A stretch of DNA of 64,000 nt from Nocardia africana NBRC 100379. Its GTDB lineage: Bacteria; Actinomycetota; Actinomycetes; Mycobacteriales; Mycobacteriaceae. The notes beneath the pieces were generated by a model that saw only the letters and a list, made by a program, of their open reading frames with translations, was not told where the DNA came from and did not search any database. The DNA lies in contig NZ_BDAV01000012.1 in the NCBI RefSeq assembly GCF_001612635.1, positions 328,054-392,053 of the forward strand, written 5' to 3'. Shown in pieces: positions 42,662 through 51,532 of the stretch; within the stretch, counting starts at the first letter, position 1; every line of letters begins with the position of its first letter. The translations under genes and the position numbers were made by a program.

Positions 42662-43662
42662 CTGCTCTGTCCTTCCGTGGCTTGTTCGAGGGTCTGCGCG
42701 GCATCGGCCGGGTCGATGGAGTCGGCGGCCTCGTGCCCGGTGAGGGTGAGGAAGACGTCGTCGAGCGAGGGCCGCCGCAGGCCGACGTCCTGGATGCGCA
42801 CCCGGTGCGCGGACAGCCGCTCGATGGTGTCGACCAGCGCCTGCGAGCCGTCGTCGACGGGGATGGTGAGCCGCCGCAATCCGGGTTCGACGTGGATGTC
42901 GCCGACGGCCAGACCGGCCAGGGCCTGCTGGGCGACGGCGAGGACGTCGGCGTGTTCGACGGTCAATTCGATCCGGTCGCCGCCGACCAGCGTCTTGAGC
43001 TCGTCGGCGGTGCCGCGCGCGATCACCGTGCCGTGATCGATCACCGCGATCGCATCGGCCAGGCGGTCCGCTTCCTCCATGTACTGCGTAGTCAACAGCA
43101 GGGTGGTACCGCCGGCGACCAACTCCTCGATCACATCCCACAGATCCAAGCGGGCTCGCGGATCGAGCCCGGTCGTCGGCTCGTCGAGGAACAGCACCGG
43201 CGGATTCGCCACCAGGGCCCCGGCCAGGTCCAGCCGGCGCCGCATCCCGCCGGAGTACCCCTTCACCGGCCGATCGGCCGCATCGCTGAGCCGGAAACGT
43301 TCGAGCAGTTCCCGGGCGCGAGCCTTACTGCGCTGAATGCCCAGGTGGTACAGCCGCCCCACCATCTCCAGATTCTCGAAGCCGGTGAGGTATTCGTCGA
43401 CGGCCGCGTATTGGCCGGAGGCGCCGATGTGGGCGCGTAACCGCTGCGGTTCGCGCAGCACGTCGATACCCGCGACCGTGGCGCGACCGGCATCGGGCGT
43501 GAGCAGCGTGGTCAGCACCCGGACCGTCGTGGTTTTCCCGGCGCCGTTGGGCCCGAGCAGTGCGGTCACCGTCCCCTCGGGAACCGCGAGGTCGAGTCCG
43601 TCGAGAGCGACGAGGCGACCGTACTTCTTGACCAAACCCTCGGCGATGATGGCGTCGGGCAT
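42658..43662 (-). CDS. ABC transporter ATP-binding protein (DrrA-like)
   Basis: 334 aa from ATG 43662. Walker A is GPNGAGKTT, the signature motif YSGGMRRRLDLAGALV, and Walker B VLFLDEPTTGLDPRAR. The C-terminal extension with VGLRRPSLDDVFLTLTGHEA is typical of DrrA family members involved in daunorubicin-type or glycolipid export. First gene of the two-gene exporter operon. Confidence 0.95.
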   Translation of the reverse strand: MPDAIIAEGLVKKYGRLVALDGLDLAVPEGTVTALLGPNGAGKTTTVRVLTTLLTPDAGRATVAGIDVLREPQRLRAHIGASGQYAAVDEYLTGFENLEMVGRLYHLGIQRSKARARELLERFRLSDAADRPVKGYSGGMRRRLDLAGALVANPPVLFLDEPTTGLDPRARLDLWDVIEELVAGGTTLLLTTQYMEEADRLADAIAVIDHGTVIARGTADELKTLVGGDRIELTVEHADVLAVAQQALAGLAVGDIHVEPGLRRLTIPVDDGSQALVDTIERLSAHRVRIQDVGLRRPSLDDVFLTLTGHEAADSIDPADAAQTLEQATEGQSR

Positions 43663-44041
43663 GCTTTTCCCCTGCCGTTCGATGTGTGGATGTGAGGTTC
43701 GCTACTGCCGTGCAGTATTGCCCACACCACCGACAAGTTCATCCGAATAAACCCATATCGGACATCGACCGAACGGGGACCTCGACCGCGCGGAGAGTGG
43801 AGGTGGTCGCATCCCGGGATCCGGCGGTGCTCGGGGGTGCCGGCGGGATGCGACCGACTCGATACTCCCGCGCCCGCCGCCGAAGGTCGCGAGTAGCGCG
43901 CTACTCGAGTACGGCCCGCACGGCTACCTACCGTGGCGCCCCCGGCACTTCGTTGGTGTGAAAACGCCCACCGTTGTGCGCTGCCACACCCGCACAGCTA
44001 CCGAATTCAACGCTGGCGACGACACCTCGTCACGGTCGATC

Positions 44042-44055
44042 GTTTCACGTGGAAC
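44042..44055. promoter_or_regulatory. parS-like ParB binding site
   Basis: GTTTCACGTGGAAC, the 14-bp core of the actinobacterial parS sequence; the flanking base on the right is A, as in the 16-bp consensus, while the left one is C instead of T. It lies in a gene-free region. parS sites cluster around oriC and load ParB for chromosome segregation, which agrees with the pknB-crgA-ppiA neighbourhood being oriC-proximal. Confidence 0.85.
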
Positions 44056-44220
44056 ATGTTTATTCCATTGTGTGACAACGTAATTCACGAATGACCCGCT
44101 GCCGACCATCCGGCTTCCGGCAAACCGGGCGAGGCACCCCGCAACACGCCAGAGAAAAAAATTTCGAAACTAGCGCCCCTCATGCAGACACAAACGAGAA
44201 TCGTCGCGTAGGATCAGTCA

Positions 44221-44296
44221 CGTCGGCCCCTCCCCCCCGGGCCGACCGTACGCGGGCCTCGGCTAACTCCCCCCCTTCGCCGAGGCCCGCTTCCAA
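44221..44296 (+). ncRNA. 6C small RNA
   Basis: Two adjacent hairpins each have a C-run in the loop. The first is GTCGGCCC / GGGCCGAC (44222-44229, 44239-44246) with a loop holding seven C. The second is GCGGGCCTCGG / CCGAGGCCCGC (44252-44262, 44280-44290) with a loop holding seven C. This is the defining shape of the actinobacterial 6C RNA (B11 in M. tuberculosis), which base-pairs with G-rich ribosome-binding sites. A TAGGAT -10 element at 44209-44214 places the 5' end at about 44220, and the second hairpin would act as terminator. Confidence 0.87.
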
Positions 44297-44398
44297 TTCC
44301 AGGACTTTTCCTATCGGCGTCCGTGACCCGTCCTCCTTGTGCGACAGCACTTTCGGAACGTCAGCACGACACGTTTTCCGATCCGATGGCGGATGCGG

Positions 44399-45406
44399 TC
44401 AACCCTCGTTCCGCCGCAGCACGTGCGAACCCAAACGGTCGATTCCACGCACCCGCACACTGCGCAGATGTCGCAGCGAGAACTCGGGTTCGTCCGCCAA
44501 TTGTGTTGCCGCGCCGTCGTCCACCAGCACAGTGCCCGGCCGCGCGACCCCGGTCAGGCGCGCCGCGGTATTCACCACCGAACCGTAGAGATCACCGAAA
44601 CGTTGCAACACTTGGCCGTAGGCCAGCCCCACCCGCAGTTCAGGGGTGGTTCCGGCACTCGTCGTGGCGTCCTGGATCGCCAGTGCGATCCGGGCGGCCG
44701 CCACCGCCGATTCGGCCGCGAACATCACCTCGTCGCCGACGTTCTTGATGGTCGAGCCGCCGTTCGCGGTGATCGCGTCCGTGGTGATGGATTCGAACGA
44801 CTCCAGTAGATCGTCCAGTTCGTCGGCTTCCAAATGCCGGGTCAACCGGGTGTAGCCGACCATATCCGCGAATCCGACGGCCAACTCCCGCAACGTTTCT
44901 CCGGTGCCGTCACCGGCCAGCGATCGCGTCAGCGCCGCCGCGAGATGGCGCCGCCACGCATAGGCCTGCAGGTGCTGTAGCGCCGACACCACCTCGGCGG
45001 TCGCCTCCCGGGCCACCTTGTCCTGGTCCACCGCGGGATCGCCCGCGGTGATCGTACGGATCCGGTCGGCGATCTCCTCCGCGACCAGATCGACCTGCCA
45101 TTCCGCCAGCCGCGCCATCGACTGTCCGAGGGTGCGCGCGGCCGCCTGCTGCCGGCGCACATCGGCGCCGGCCAGCGCGTCGAGACTTCTGAAGTTCCGG
45201 ACCGCGTTGACATCGCCGTCGGTGAATTCGACCGCGGCGTCGTCCTCATGAGCAGGGAATCCGAGCGAAACCCACAGTCGCCGCGACAGATCGGACGGTA
45301 CACCCGACAGCTCCGCGACCTCGACCCGGTTGTAGCGGCGAGGTCCCTCCAACAGATAGGGCTCGACAACCGACTGAACCAGCTTCGACAGCTCCGGGGA
45401 GGTCAT
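44399..45406 (-). CDS. Class III adenylate cyclase with N-terminal regulatory domain
   Basis: 335 aa from ATG 45406. Residues 1-150 are an all-helical domain (PYLLEGPRRYNRVEVAELSGVPSDLSRRLW) like the pH-sensing autoinhibitory domain of mycobacterial Rv1264. The catalytic domain has both metal-binding aspartates (VGFADMVGYT and KNVGDEVMFA), the substrate-selecting Lys and Asp (STIKNV, RFGDLYG), and the transition-state Asn/Arg (SVVNTAARLT), so it should be active and use ATP. No membrane segment is present. It makes cAMP in response to a cytosolic cue. Confidence 0.93.
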   Translation of the reverse strand: MTSPELSKLVQSVVEPYLLEGPRRYNRVEVAELSGVPSDLSRRLWVSLGFPAHEDDAAVEFTDGDVNAVRNFRSLDALAGADVRRQQAAARTLGQSMARLAEWQVDLVAEEIADRIRTITAGDPAVDQDKVAREATAEVVSALQHLQAYAWRRHLAAALTRSLAGDGTGETLRELAVGFADMVGYTRLTRHLEADELDDLLESFESITTDAITANGGSTIKNVGDEVMFAAESAVAAARIALAIQDATTSAGTTPELRVGLAYGQVLQRFGDLYGSVVNTAARLTGVARPGTVLVDDGAATQLADEPEFSLRHLRSVRVRGIDRLGSHVLRRNEG

Positions 45407-45480
45407 AATTCCGACGATACGGATCTCGCCGAGCCCGGGCCGCCCGCTGACGACGGGTCACAAGCCGGCGACCCGCTGCG

Positions 45481-45894
45481 TCAGATGCGGTCCGGGCCGG
45501 GATTCCAGGTGGCGACCGCCCAGATGACGACCACATTCAAGGCGATCACCAGAATCGACCACGCCGGGTAGTACGGCAGCCACAGGAAGTTAGCGAGAAT
45601 GGACAACGCCGCCAACGTGATCGCCACGATCCGGCCCCACGTGGTGCCGGCCATCAGGCCGAGGGCGGCGATGACCAGCAGGATCCCCAGCACGATGTGG
45701 ATCCATCCCCAGGTCGTGGTGTCGAACTGGTAGACGTAGTCGATGCCCACGACGAACAGCTTGTCGTTGGCGACCGCGGAAATTCCTTCGAGAATCGAGA
45801 GCACACCGACGGTGACCAGCAGGATCGCCGCGCCGATCGAGGTTCCGGCGGCGATGCCCTGACGTACGGGATGCTCCTGCGGGGTTGTGGTCAT
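45481..45894 (-). CDS. Four-helix membrane protein (DUF7144-like)
   Basis: 137 aa from ATG 45894 with AGGAG upstream. Four membrane helices (GAAILLVTVGVLSILEGISAV, WIHIVLGILLVIAALGLMAG, IVAITLAALSILANFLWL, SILVIALNVVVIWAVAT) and the extracellular DYVYQFDTTTWGW loop are typical of a small actinobacterial membrane protein family annotated as DUF7144. Function unknown. Transcribed alone; the cyclase 74 bp downstream may follow on the same transcript. Confidence 0.82.
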   Translation of the reverse strand: MTTTPQEHPVRQGIAAGTSIGAAILLVTVGVLSILEGISAVANDKLFVVGIDYVYQFDTTTWGWIHIVLGILLVIAALGLMAGTTWGRIVAITLAALSILANFLWLPYYPAWSILVIALNVVVIWAVATWNPGPDRI

Positions 45895-46112
45895 GGCAGA
45901 ACTCCTTCCCAGCCGAGGGGTCTTCCCATGACTGTGCCCACCGCGGCGCGCATTGGCTTCACCCGTGGCGGGTGAGTATCGGGCGCCGTCGCCCCGCGAC
46001 ACCGGTTCGCGCTCGGATCTCGAGCTCATCCCGGGCGGATGAGGCGACTACCAGCGGTTGTGCACGAGCCTGGAGCCGTGCATGCACCCCGGCCGAGGAG
46101 GTGAGCTGGTCG

Positions 46113-46331
46113 TTGTCGATCCGCTATCAGTTCGTCATCGATGGTGAATTGTCCGAACGGGCCTTGGCCGCATTTCCGGAATTGAGCCGCAGTGATCATT
46201 CCTCGGCGGGGACGACCACACTGTTCGGCACGCTCTCCGACACCACGGCCATGCGTGGCGTGCTGGCACGCATCGATTCGCTCGGGCTGACGCTGCTGGG
46301 GATGGCGCAACTGCCCGACTCCGCGGGCTGA
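46113..46331 (+). CDS. Small conserved-looking protein of unknown function
   Basis: 72 aa from TTG 46113, with GAGGAGGTGA about nine bases upstream; a GTG at 46101 falls on that ribosome-binding site and is less likely. The sequence (IRYQFVIDGELSERALAAFPELS, then TLFGTLSDTTAMRGVLARIDSLGLTLLGM) alternates strands and helices like a small ferredoxin-like fold. No named family is recognised. Convergent with the AI-2E type gene (11 bp gap). Confidence 0.65.
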   Translation: MSIRYQFVIDGELSERALAAFPELSRSDHSSAGTTTLFGTLSDTTAMRGVLARIDSLGLTLLGMAQLPDSAG

Positions 46332-46342
46332 GGTCACCGCCG

Positions 46343-47455
46343 CTACGGATCCTCGTCCAGATCGGGCGCCCGGTCCTGGATCAGCACGTTGACCCACCGC
46401 GTGGTCGGATCGATATCGAGCAGCAGCGCCTTCATCAGCAGCGTCAGCGGAATCGCCAGCAGCGCACCGAGCGCGCCCAGGACCCACGACCAGAACACCA
46501 GCGACAGGAACGTCACCGTCACGCTGAGGCCGACGGCATCCCCGACGAATTTGGGCTGGATGATCGACTGGATCACGAAATTGATCACCGAGTAGACGAC
46601 GATCACCCACATCATCAGCATCGGCCCGCTGTCGAGCAGCGCCAGCAGCGCCGGCGGAATCAGGCCGATCACGAAGCCGATATTCGGAATGTAGTTGGTG
46701 ATGAACGAGAGCAGCGCCCACAGCACGGGAAGCGGCACGCCCATCAACCACAGGGCACCGCCGTCGAAGACCGCGACGATCAAGCCGAACACCGTGGAAA
46801 CCACCAGGTATTTACGGGTGCCGATGGCGAATACACCCAGTGCGTAAGCGATTTCGGGGCGCGCCTTGGCCACCACCGCGAGTTTTCGATCGATCATCAT
46901 GCCGTCGATCGCCATGAACAGCAGCAATGCCAGCACGAAAAACAGATTCGAGAAGATTCCGAGCGCATTGCTCAGTGCGGCCGACAGCAGATCGACGACC
47001 TTACCCACATCCAGACCGTTGAGGGCGTTGCGGATCTGCTCGGTGTCCACGCCCAGATCGGCGAGCGCATCCCGCACACCGTTGAGCATGTCATCGAGTT
47101 TGTCGGAGTATTTCGGCAGCTCGGACGCCAACTGCGCGACCGAGAGCACCAGCGCGCCGAGCAGTACGAGCAGAATCAGCACGACCAGGAACAGAGCCGC
47201 CACCATCCCGATCCACGGCCGCCAGCCGCGCCGCTGCACCCAGGTCTGCACCGGTTGCACGGCCATCGTCAGCATCAGTGCCAGGAAGGTGGGGCCGAGC
47301 ACGCCGGCGAACGCTTTCATCCCCATGACGGCCACGACGGCGCCGGCGACGGACAGCATCACGATCAGACCGCGTGGTAGCGACCACGTCGCTCCGGAAG
47401 CGGGCGGCGGGGTTTTCCGCTCGGCCCGCGGGGGCCGATCTCGTCGCAATTGCAT
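46343..47455 (-). CDS. AI-2E family transporter (PerM-like permease)
   Basis: 370 aa from ATG 47455. Basic N-terminus, about eight membrane helices, and the family motifs FITNYIPNIGFVIGLIPPALLAL and QSIIQPKFVGDAVGLSVTVTFLSLVFWSWVLGALGALLAIPLT. The family includes exporters of AI-2 and sodium/proton antiporters as well as PerM of M. tuberculosis, so the substrate is open. The acidic C-terminus (DRAPDLDEDP) is short. Confidence 0.9.
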   Translation of the reverse strand: MQLRRDRPPRAERKTPPPASGATWSLPRGLIVMLSVAGAVVAVMGMKAFAGVLGPTFLALMLTMAVQPVQTWVQRRGWRPWIGMVAALFLVVLILLVLLGALVLSVAQLASELPKYSDKLDDMLNGVRDALADLGVDTEQIRNALNGLDVGKVVDLLSAALSNALGIFSNLFFVLALLLFMAIDGMMIDRKLAVVAKARPEIAYALGVFAIGTRKYLVVSTVFGLIVAVFDGGALWLMGVPLPVLWALLSFITNYIPNIGFVIGLIPPALLALLDSGPMLMMWVIVVYSVINFVIQSIIQPKFVGDAVGLSVTVTFLSLVFWSWVLGALGALLAIPLTLLMKALLLDIDPTTRWVNVLIQDRAPDLDEDP

Positions 47456-47609
47456 CGGAATTACCTCGCCGCCGCAGACCGGAGTGTCGATTCTCCGACC
47501 GACACTACGGCTCCGACCGGCCCGTTACGTCCTGCGCCACGGCCGAATTCGAAGGCCCGAGACCGATTCGAAATCATGATGGAACGCATATTTTGACCGA
47601 ATTCAGCAA

Positions 47610-50327
47610 ATGAGTAGTGTACGTTTCAGTTTGGAGAAAGCAGGCTTCACCGACACCGCCTTCGGCAAAGGCACAGCTCCGGGAGGCGCTTTGAACGCTT
47701 CGCCCAGAACAACACAATCGCTAGCCGATAGCTCTAATGTTGCCGCCATTCGCAGTGGCCTCCAACTCGGCGTGCCGGAACTCTCCTTCGCACCGCTCTC
47801 GCTTCCCGCGGCCCACGCCCGCATCGACGAGGCGGCCGGCGCCGGCCGGACCGTATTGATCTGCGCCCCCGCGGGAACCGGCAAGACCGTCCTCGCCGCC
47901 GACTGGGTGACGCGACTGACGACCCGGCATTCCGGCTGCCGGGTGGGCTGGCTCACCTTCACCGGCCGCCGCGGTGAGTCCGCCGATCTGTGGCGTGCGA
48001 TCGCCGGAGTGCTCGACTTCCCCGTCGGATCACCCGACCGAGACCCCACGGGTCCCCTCGCCGAACCGGCGACGCTGGTGGACCGGTTGACCGATCGAGC
48101 CGAACCGACCGTGCTCGTCCTCGACGACGCCCACCTGCTGACCGACCCTTTGGCGCTGGCGGGGCTGGAATATGTCGTCGAAAACGCACCGGCCACACTG
48201 ACGACCATCGTCACCGGACGGTTCGATCCGCCGCTGCGATGGCACGGCCTCGAACTGAGTGGCCGGCTCACCCGGCTGACGGCGCGCGAACTCGCGCTCG
48301 ACGACGAGCACACCGCGGCCCTGCTCGACCAGCACGACCTGCACCTGAATGCCGCCGATATCGCCGGCATTCAGCGACTGACCTGCGGCTGGGCCGCGCT
48401 GGTGCGGATTGCCGCGATCTATCTGGCCGCGAATCCGCACGATCGGCCCACCGCCTTGGCGGCATTGGCCCGCGCACCCCATGCCATCAGCGACTTCCTC
48501 GTCGGCGAGCTGCTGGCCGCGCTACCGGACGATGCGCTGCATTTCCTGCTCGCCACCGCGGTACCCGAGGAATTCAGTGTCGCGCTGGCCACGGAGCTGG
48601 TCGGCGAATCCGCCCCGGCCACCCTGGAATATCTGCTGCGCAACAATCTGCCGATCACCTGCGTCGCCCGCCACGGCGAGCTGTGGCACAGCTATCACCC
48701 CATGCTGCGCGCCTATCTGCTCGCCGAGGCCGCGCGCTCGCTTCCGGACCGGCTGCAACGCATACACCGCAGCTGTTCGACGTGGTTCATCGATGCCCGG
48801 ATGCCCTCCGCCGCACTGCATCACGTCCTCGCCGTACCCGGACACCCGCAGCTGTCGCGGTTCATCCGCGAGCACGGCCCGAGGTTGGTGTTCGGCGGGG
48901 ACGGGCCGTCCTTCTTCGCCCGGCTGGACGACGTCGGCGAACTCGCCGACGACCAATTCGTCCAACTGCTGCGCATCGCCGAGGCCGTGGGCCGCGGAGA
49001 CGTGGCGGCCTGCACGGCCTATCTGGATCGCCTCGACGCAGAACCCTGTTCGGCCTCCGCGCTGGTGCCGGCGTCCTGGCTGACCGCGCTGCGCAACGCT
49101 GTGGCCGCCGATGTCGCGGTGCTGACGGGCGCCGAACCCGCTGCTCCCGATCCTGCGACGCCCACTCCGATCGGCCATGCCGAACTGGACTGCTACATCA
49201 TCCTGCAGCTGGCGAACGCACACCTGCACCGTGGCGACGTCGCGCGCGCCGAATCCGGACTCTGGCAGGCGCTCGCGCTGGCCGAACATTCCGGACTGGG
49301 CCGCTTCGTCGTGCCGGCGGCGACGCGACTGGCATTGTGCGGCGGTATCGGCGGCCGCCTCACGGTGATGTGCAAGCGCGCCGAACATGCCGTCGCCCTC
49401 GCCGAGAAGTACGGTCTGCGAACACATTCCGCGATGATTCACGCGCAGGCGATGATCGCGTACACGCACTATCTGCAGGGCGATGCGATCGATGTCGGCG
49501 ACCAGCCCCCGCCCGCCACGACGAGCGGCCTCTCCCCCGCGCCGGCCGCCGACCGGCAGGCGCTGGCCATTCTGCGGCTGATCGAATTCGATTCCGCGAC
49601 AGAGCGTTTCCTGGCTGCCGATACGCTACGGATTCAGCTGCTGGACATGCTCGCCGAACCGACACCGGCGCGTTCCTCGGGGAATCTGGTCCTGCACACG
49701 GTCATGGCACTGCTGCGGATCCAATGCCGCGTCGGCGCACAGACTCTGGTCGAGCGAGCGGTCGCGGTACTGGGTCGTACGCCCGAGGTCGTGCTGGCGC
49801 AGGCCTGTCTGTCGGAGTATGCGCAGACCTCCTCGGCGACACTCGAACTGCTCCAGCCACTGCTGCGCCGGACCGACGGGCTGTCCCCGCTCACCGCCGT
49901 CACGGCCTGGCTCCTGTATGCCTCCGCGTCCGCGCAGCTGGACCGCCCGGTCAAGGCCTACGAGGCGGTGGCGCAGGCGCTCGGTCACGCCGCCGACGAC
50001 CGGATCGTGCGGCCGTTCCTGGAGGTGCCGGGAACCGTTGCGTTACTGGACGGTTCGGTCGGCCGGTTCGGTCACCACGACCGGCTGGTCGATCTGATCC
50101 GAGCCCATCCGTCGGCTCGCGGCACGGCTCACAACCCGGGACTGACCGAAACCGAGATGTCGGTGTTGCGCCAGTTGCCGTCGGGGATGACGACGCTCAA
50201 TATCGCGGAGGGCATGGGGGTTTCGATCAACACCGTCAAAACACACCTGCGCGGTATCTATCACAAACTGGGCAGCGGTTCCCGTGCCGAAGCCATCGCG
50301 CGGGCGCGCGAACTCGGCTTGATCTGA
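47610..50327 (+). CDS. Large ATP-binding LuxR-family (LAL/MalT-like) regulator
   Basis: 905 aa from ATG 47610. An AAA/STAND ATPase at the N-terminus (Walker A CAPAGTGKTVLAAD at about 90, Walker B TVLVLDDAHLL) is followed by a winged-helix and long helical repeat region (TPR-like), and a C-terminal LuxR HTH (LTETEMSVLRQLPSGMTTLNIAEGMGVSINTVKTHLRGIYHKLG). MalT-type regulators bind ATP and an inducer to form oligomers that activate promoters. The neighbouring hydrolase and monooxygenase genes are possible targets (inference). Its 3' end overlaps the convergent hydrolase gene by 67 bases. Confidence 0.93.
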   Translation: MSSVRFSLEKAGFTDTAFGKGTAPGGALNASPRTTQSLADSSNVAAIRSGLQLGVPELSFAPLSLPAAHARIDEAAGAGRTVLICAPAGTGKTVLAADWVTRLTTRHSGCRVGWLTFTGRRGESADLWRAIAGVLDFPVGSPDRDPTGPLAEPATLVDRLTDRAEPTVLVLDDAHLLTDPLALAGLEYVVENAPATLTTIVTGRFDPPLRWHGLELSGRLTRLTARELALDDEHTAALLDQHDLHLNAADIAGIQRLTCGWAALVRIAAIYLAANPHDRPTALAALARAPHAISDFLVGELLAALPDDALHFLLATAVPEEFSVALATELVGESAPATLEYLLRNNLPITCVARHGELWHSYHPMLRAYLLAEAARSLPDRLQRIHRSCSTWFIDARMPSAALHHVLAVPGHPQLSRFIREHGPRLVFGGDGPSFFARLDDVGELADDQFVQLLRIAEAVGRGDVAACTAYLDRLDAEPCSASALVPASWLTALRNAVAADVAVLTGAEPAAPDPATPTPIGHAELDCYIILQLANAHLHRGDVARAESGLWQALALAEHSGLGRFVVPAATRLALCGGIGGRLTVMCKRAEHAVALAEKYGLRTHSAMIHAQAMIAYTHYLQGDAIDVGDQPPPATTSGLSPAPAADRQALAILRLIEFDSATERFLAADTLRIQLLDMLAEPTPARSSGNLVLHTVMALLRIQCRVGAQTLVERAVAVLGRTPEVVLAQACLSEYAQTSSATLELLQPLLRRTDGLSPLTAVTAWLLYASASAQLDRPVKAYEAVAQALGHAADDRIVRPFLEVPGTVALLDGSVGRFGHHDRLVDLIRAHPSARGTAHNPGLTETEMSVLRQLPSGMTTLNIAEGMGVSINTVKTHLRGIYHKLGSGSRAEAIARARELGLI

Positions 50328-51373
50328 TCGGATTCGCCGAGGAATTCGCCGATCGCGGGCCAGGTCGAGCCGGCCGCGTCGGGACCCACCATCAGGCCCA
50401 GATGTCCGCCGGTCACCTCCACGAAGCGCACATCGGCGGCTCCGGTGAGCAGGTCCACACCACGGCGGGTGGAACGGGCGGGCACGAGCATGTCGGTGCG
50501 GCTACCGATCAGCAGCACCCGGCAGGTCAGCTTCGACAGATCGACGACGAGATCCGAACGCAATCGAATCACGCCGTCCGCCAACTCGTTTCGCAACACC
50601 AGACTGCGATAGATCTGCCACAGCGAACGGCCGGGATAACCGGGCATGGTCGCCATGAATCGGTCGACGGCTTCCATCCGGGCCAGCGCCTCGGTATCGG
50701 CGGCGTGCCGGGCGATGAACAACGGACGGGTCAGCTCCCGATCGAAGGCCTGTAACCGGAAGCCGAGCCGGACCAGCTCACGCGGAGCCCCGCCGAGCAC
50801 TCTGGTCGCCAGAGCGACGCCGCGTCCACCGGTCAACCGGCCCGCCATCCGGACCGGCACGAGGAACGGCGTGTGGCGCTGGTCGAACGGCGTCGCCAGG
50901 CCGGTGACCGACGCGATCGGCAGATCCGCATGTGCCGCCGCGCCGATCATCGCGAGCGCGCCACCCAGCGACCAGCCGATCACGTCCACGGGTCGCCCGT
51001 GTTCGGCGGCGACGCGGCGCACCGCGTCCGGCACGATGCCGTGGGTCCAGTGCTCGAGGCCGAGATCGCGGTCGCCGTAGTCGAAATCGCCGTAGTCGAT
51101 CACGTACGGCTGCTTGCCGATGCCGAGCAGATAGCGCACGAGACTCTGGCCGTCGCGCAGGTCGAAGCAGGCCGGAGTGACCGCCAGCGGCGGCACCAGC
51201 AACACCGGATTCCCGGTACCGGGTTCGTCGCGGTCGTACCGCAGCAGTCGATTGTGCGGCTTTTCGCTGATCGGCGTGGACGGCGCCGGCCGGTAGGGCT
51301 CGATTCCGTCGCCGAAGGACACCGCCCAGATATTGCGCGCCGCGCGCGGCAGATCCGCAACGATCGCGACCAC
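50261..51373 (-). CDS. Alpha/beta hydrolase (PHA synthase/depolymerase-like)
   Basis: 370 aa from GTG 51373. The nucleophile elbow is DVIGWSLGGALAM; PVLLVPPLAVTPACFDLRDGQSLVRYLLGIGKQPYVIDYGDFDYGDRDLGLEHW is typical of poly(hydroxyalkanoate) synthase-like hydrolases, where the residue before the usual G-x-S-x-G is variable; here it is S, so this is not a Cys-type PHA synthase. The C-terminal VEVTGGHLGLMVG carries the His. The last 22 codons overlap the end of the LuxR-type gene on the opposite strand. Confidence 0.85.
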   Translation of the reverse strand: MVAIVADLPRAARNIWAVSFGDGIEPYRPAPSTPISEKPHNRLLRYDRDEPGTGNPVLLVPPLAVTPACFDLRDGQSLVRYLLGIGKQPYVIDYGDFDYGDRDLGLEHWTHGIVPDAVRRVAAEHGRPVDVIGWSLGGALAMIGAAAHADLPIASVTGLATPFDQRHTPFLVPVRMAGRLTGGRGVALATRVLGGAPRELVRLGFRLQAFDRELTRPLFIARHAADTEALARMEAVDRFMATMPGYPGRSLWQIYRSLVLRNELADGVIRLRSDLVVDLSKLTCRVLLIGSRTDMLVPARSTRRGVDLLTGAADVRFVEVTGGHLGLMVGPDAAGSTWPAIGEFLGESDQIKPSSRARAMASAREPLPSL

Positions 51374-51532
51374 GGATGTTCCCTTCCACTCCCGGCCGCG
51401 AGTCCCGCAGCGCGCGCCGGCCCACGCCGGCACCTCGACGAACGATAGCTATGCGATCGTAGGCAGGCAGCACATGTGACCGCTACTCGAAGTTACATAT
51501 AACACGTTCGAACGCGCCGGTAGGAATCGCGC

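Larger units (their letters stand above)
43663..44398. other. Gene-free region with a parS-like site and 6C RNA
   Basis: 736 bp. The part next to the exporter (43663-43760) should hold its minus-strand promoter. Position 44042 has a parS-like sequence and 44221-44296 the 6C RNA. A reading frame antisense to the region (43924-44109) has no ribosome-binding site or protein-like composition. Confidence 0.6.

Noticed and set aside
43924..44160. Short frames overlapping the parS-like site
   Set aside because: No start signals, and the base composition is that of a non-coding region.
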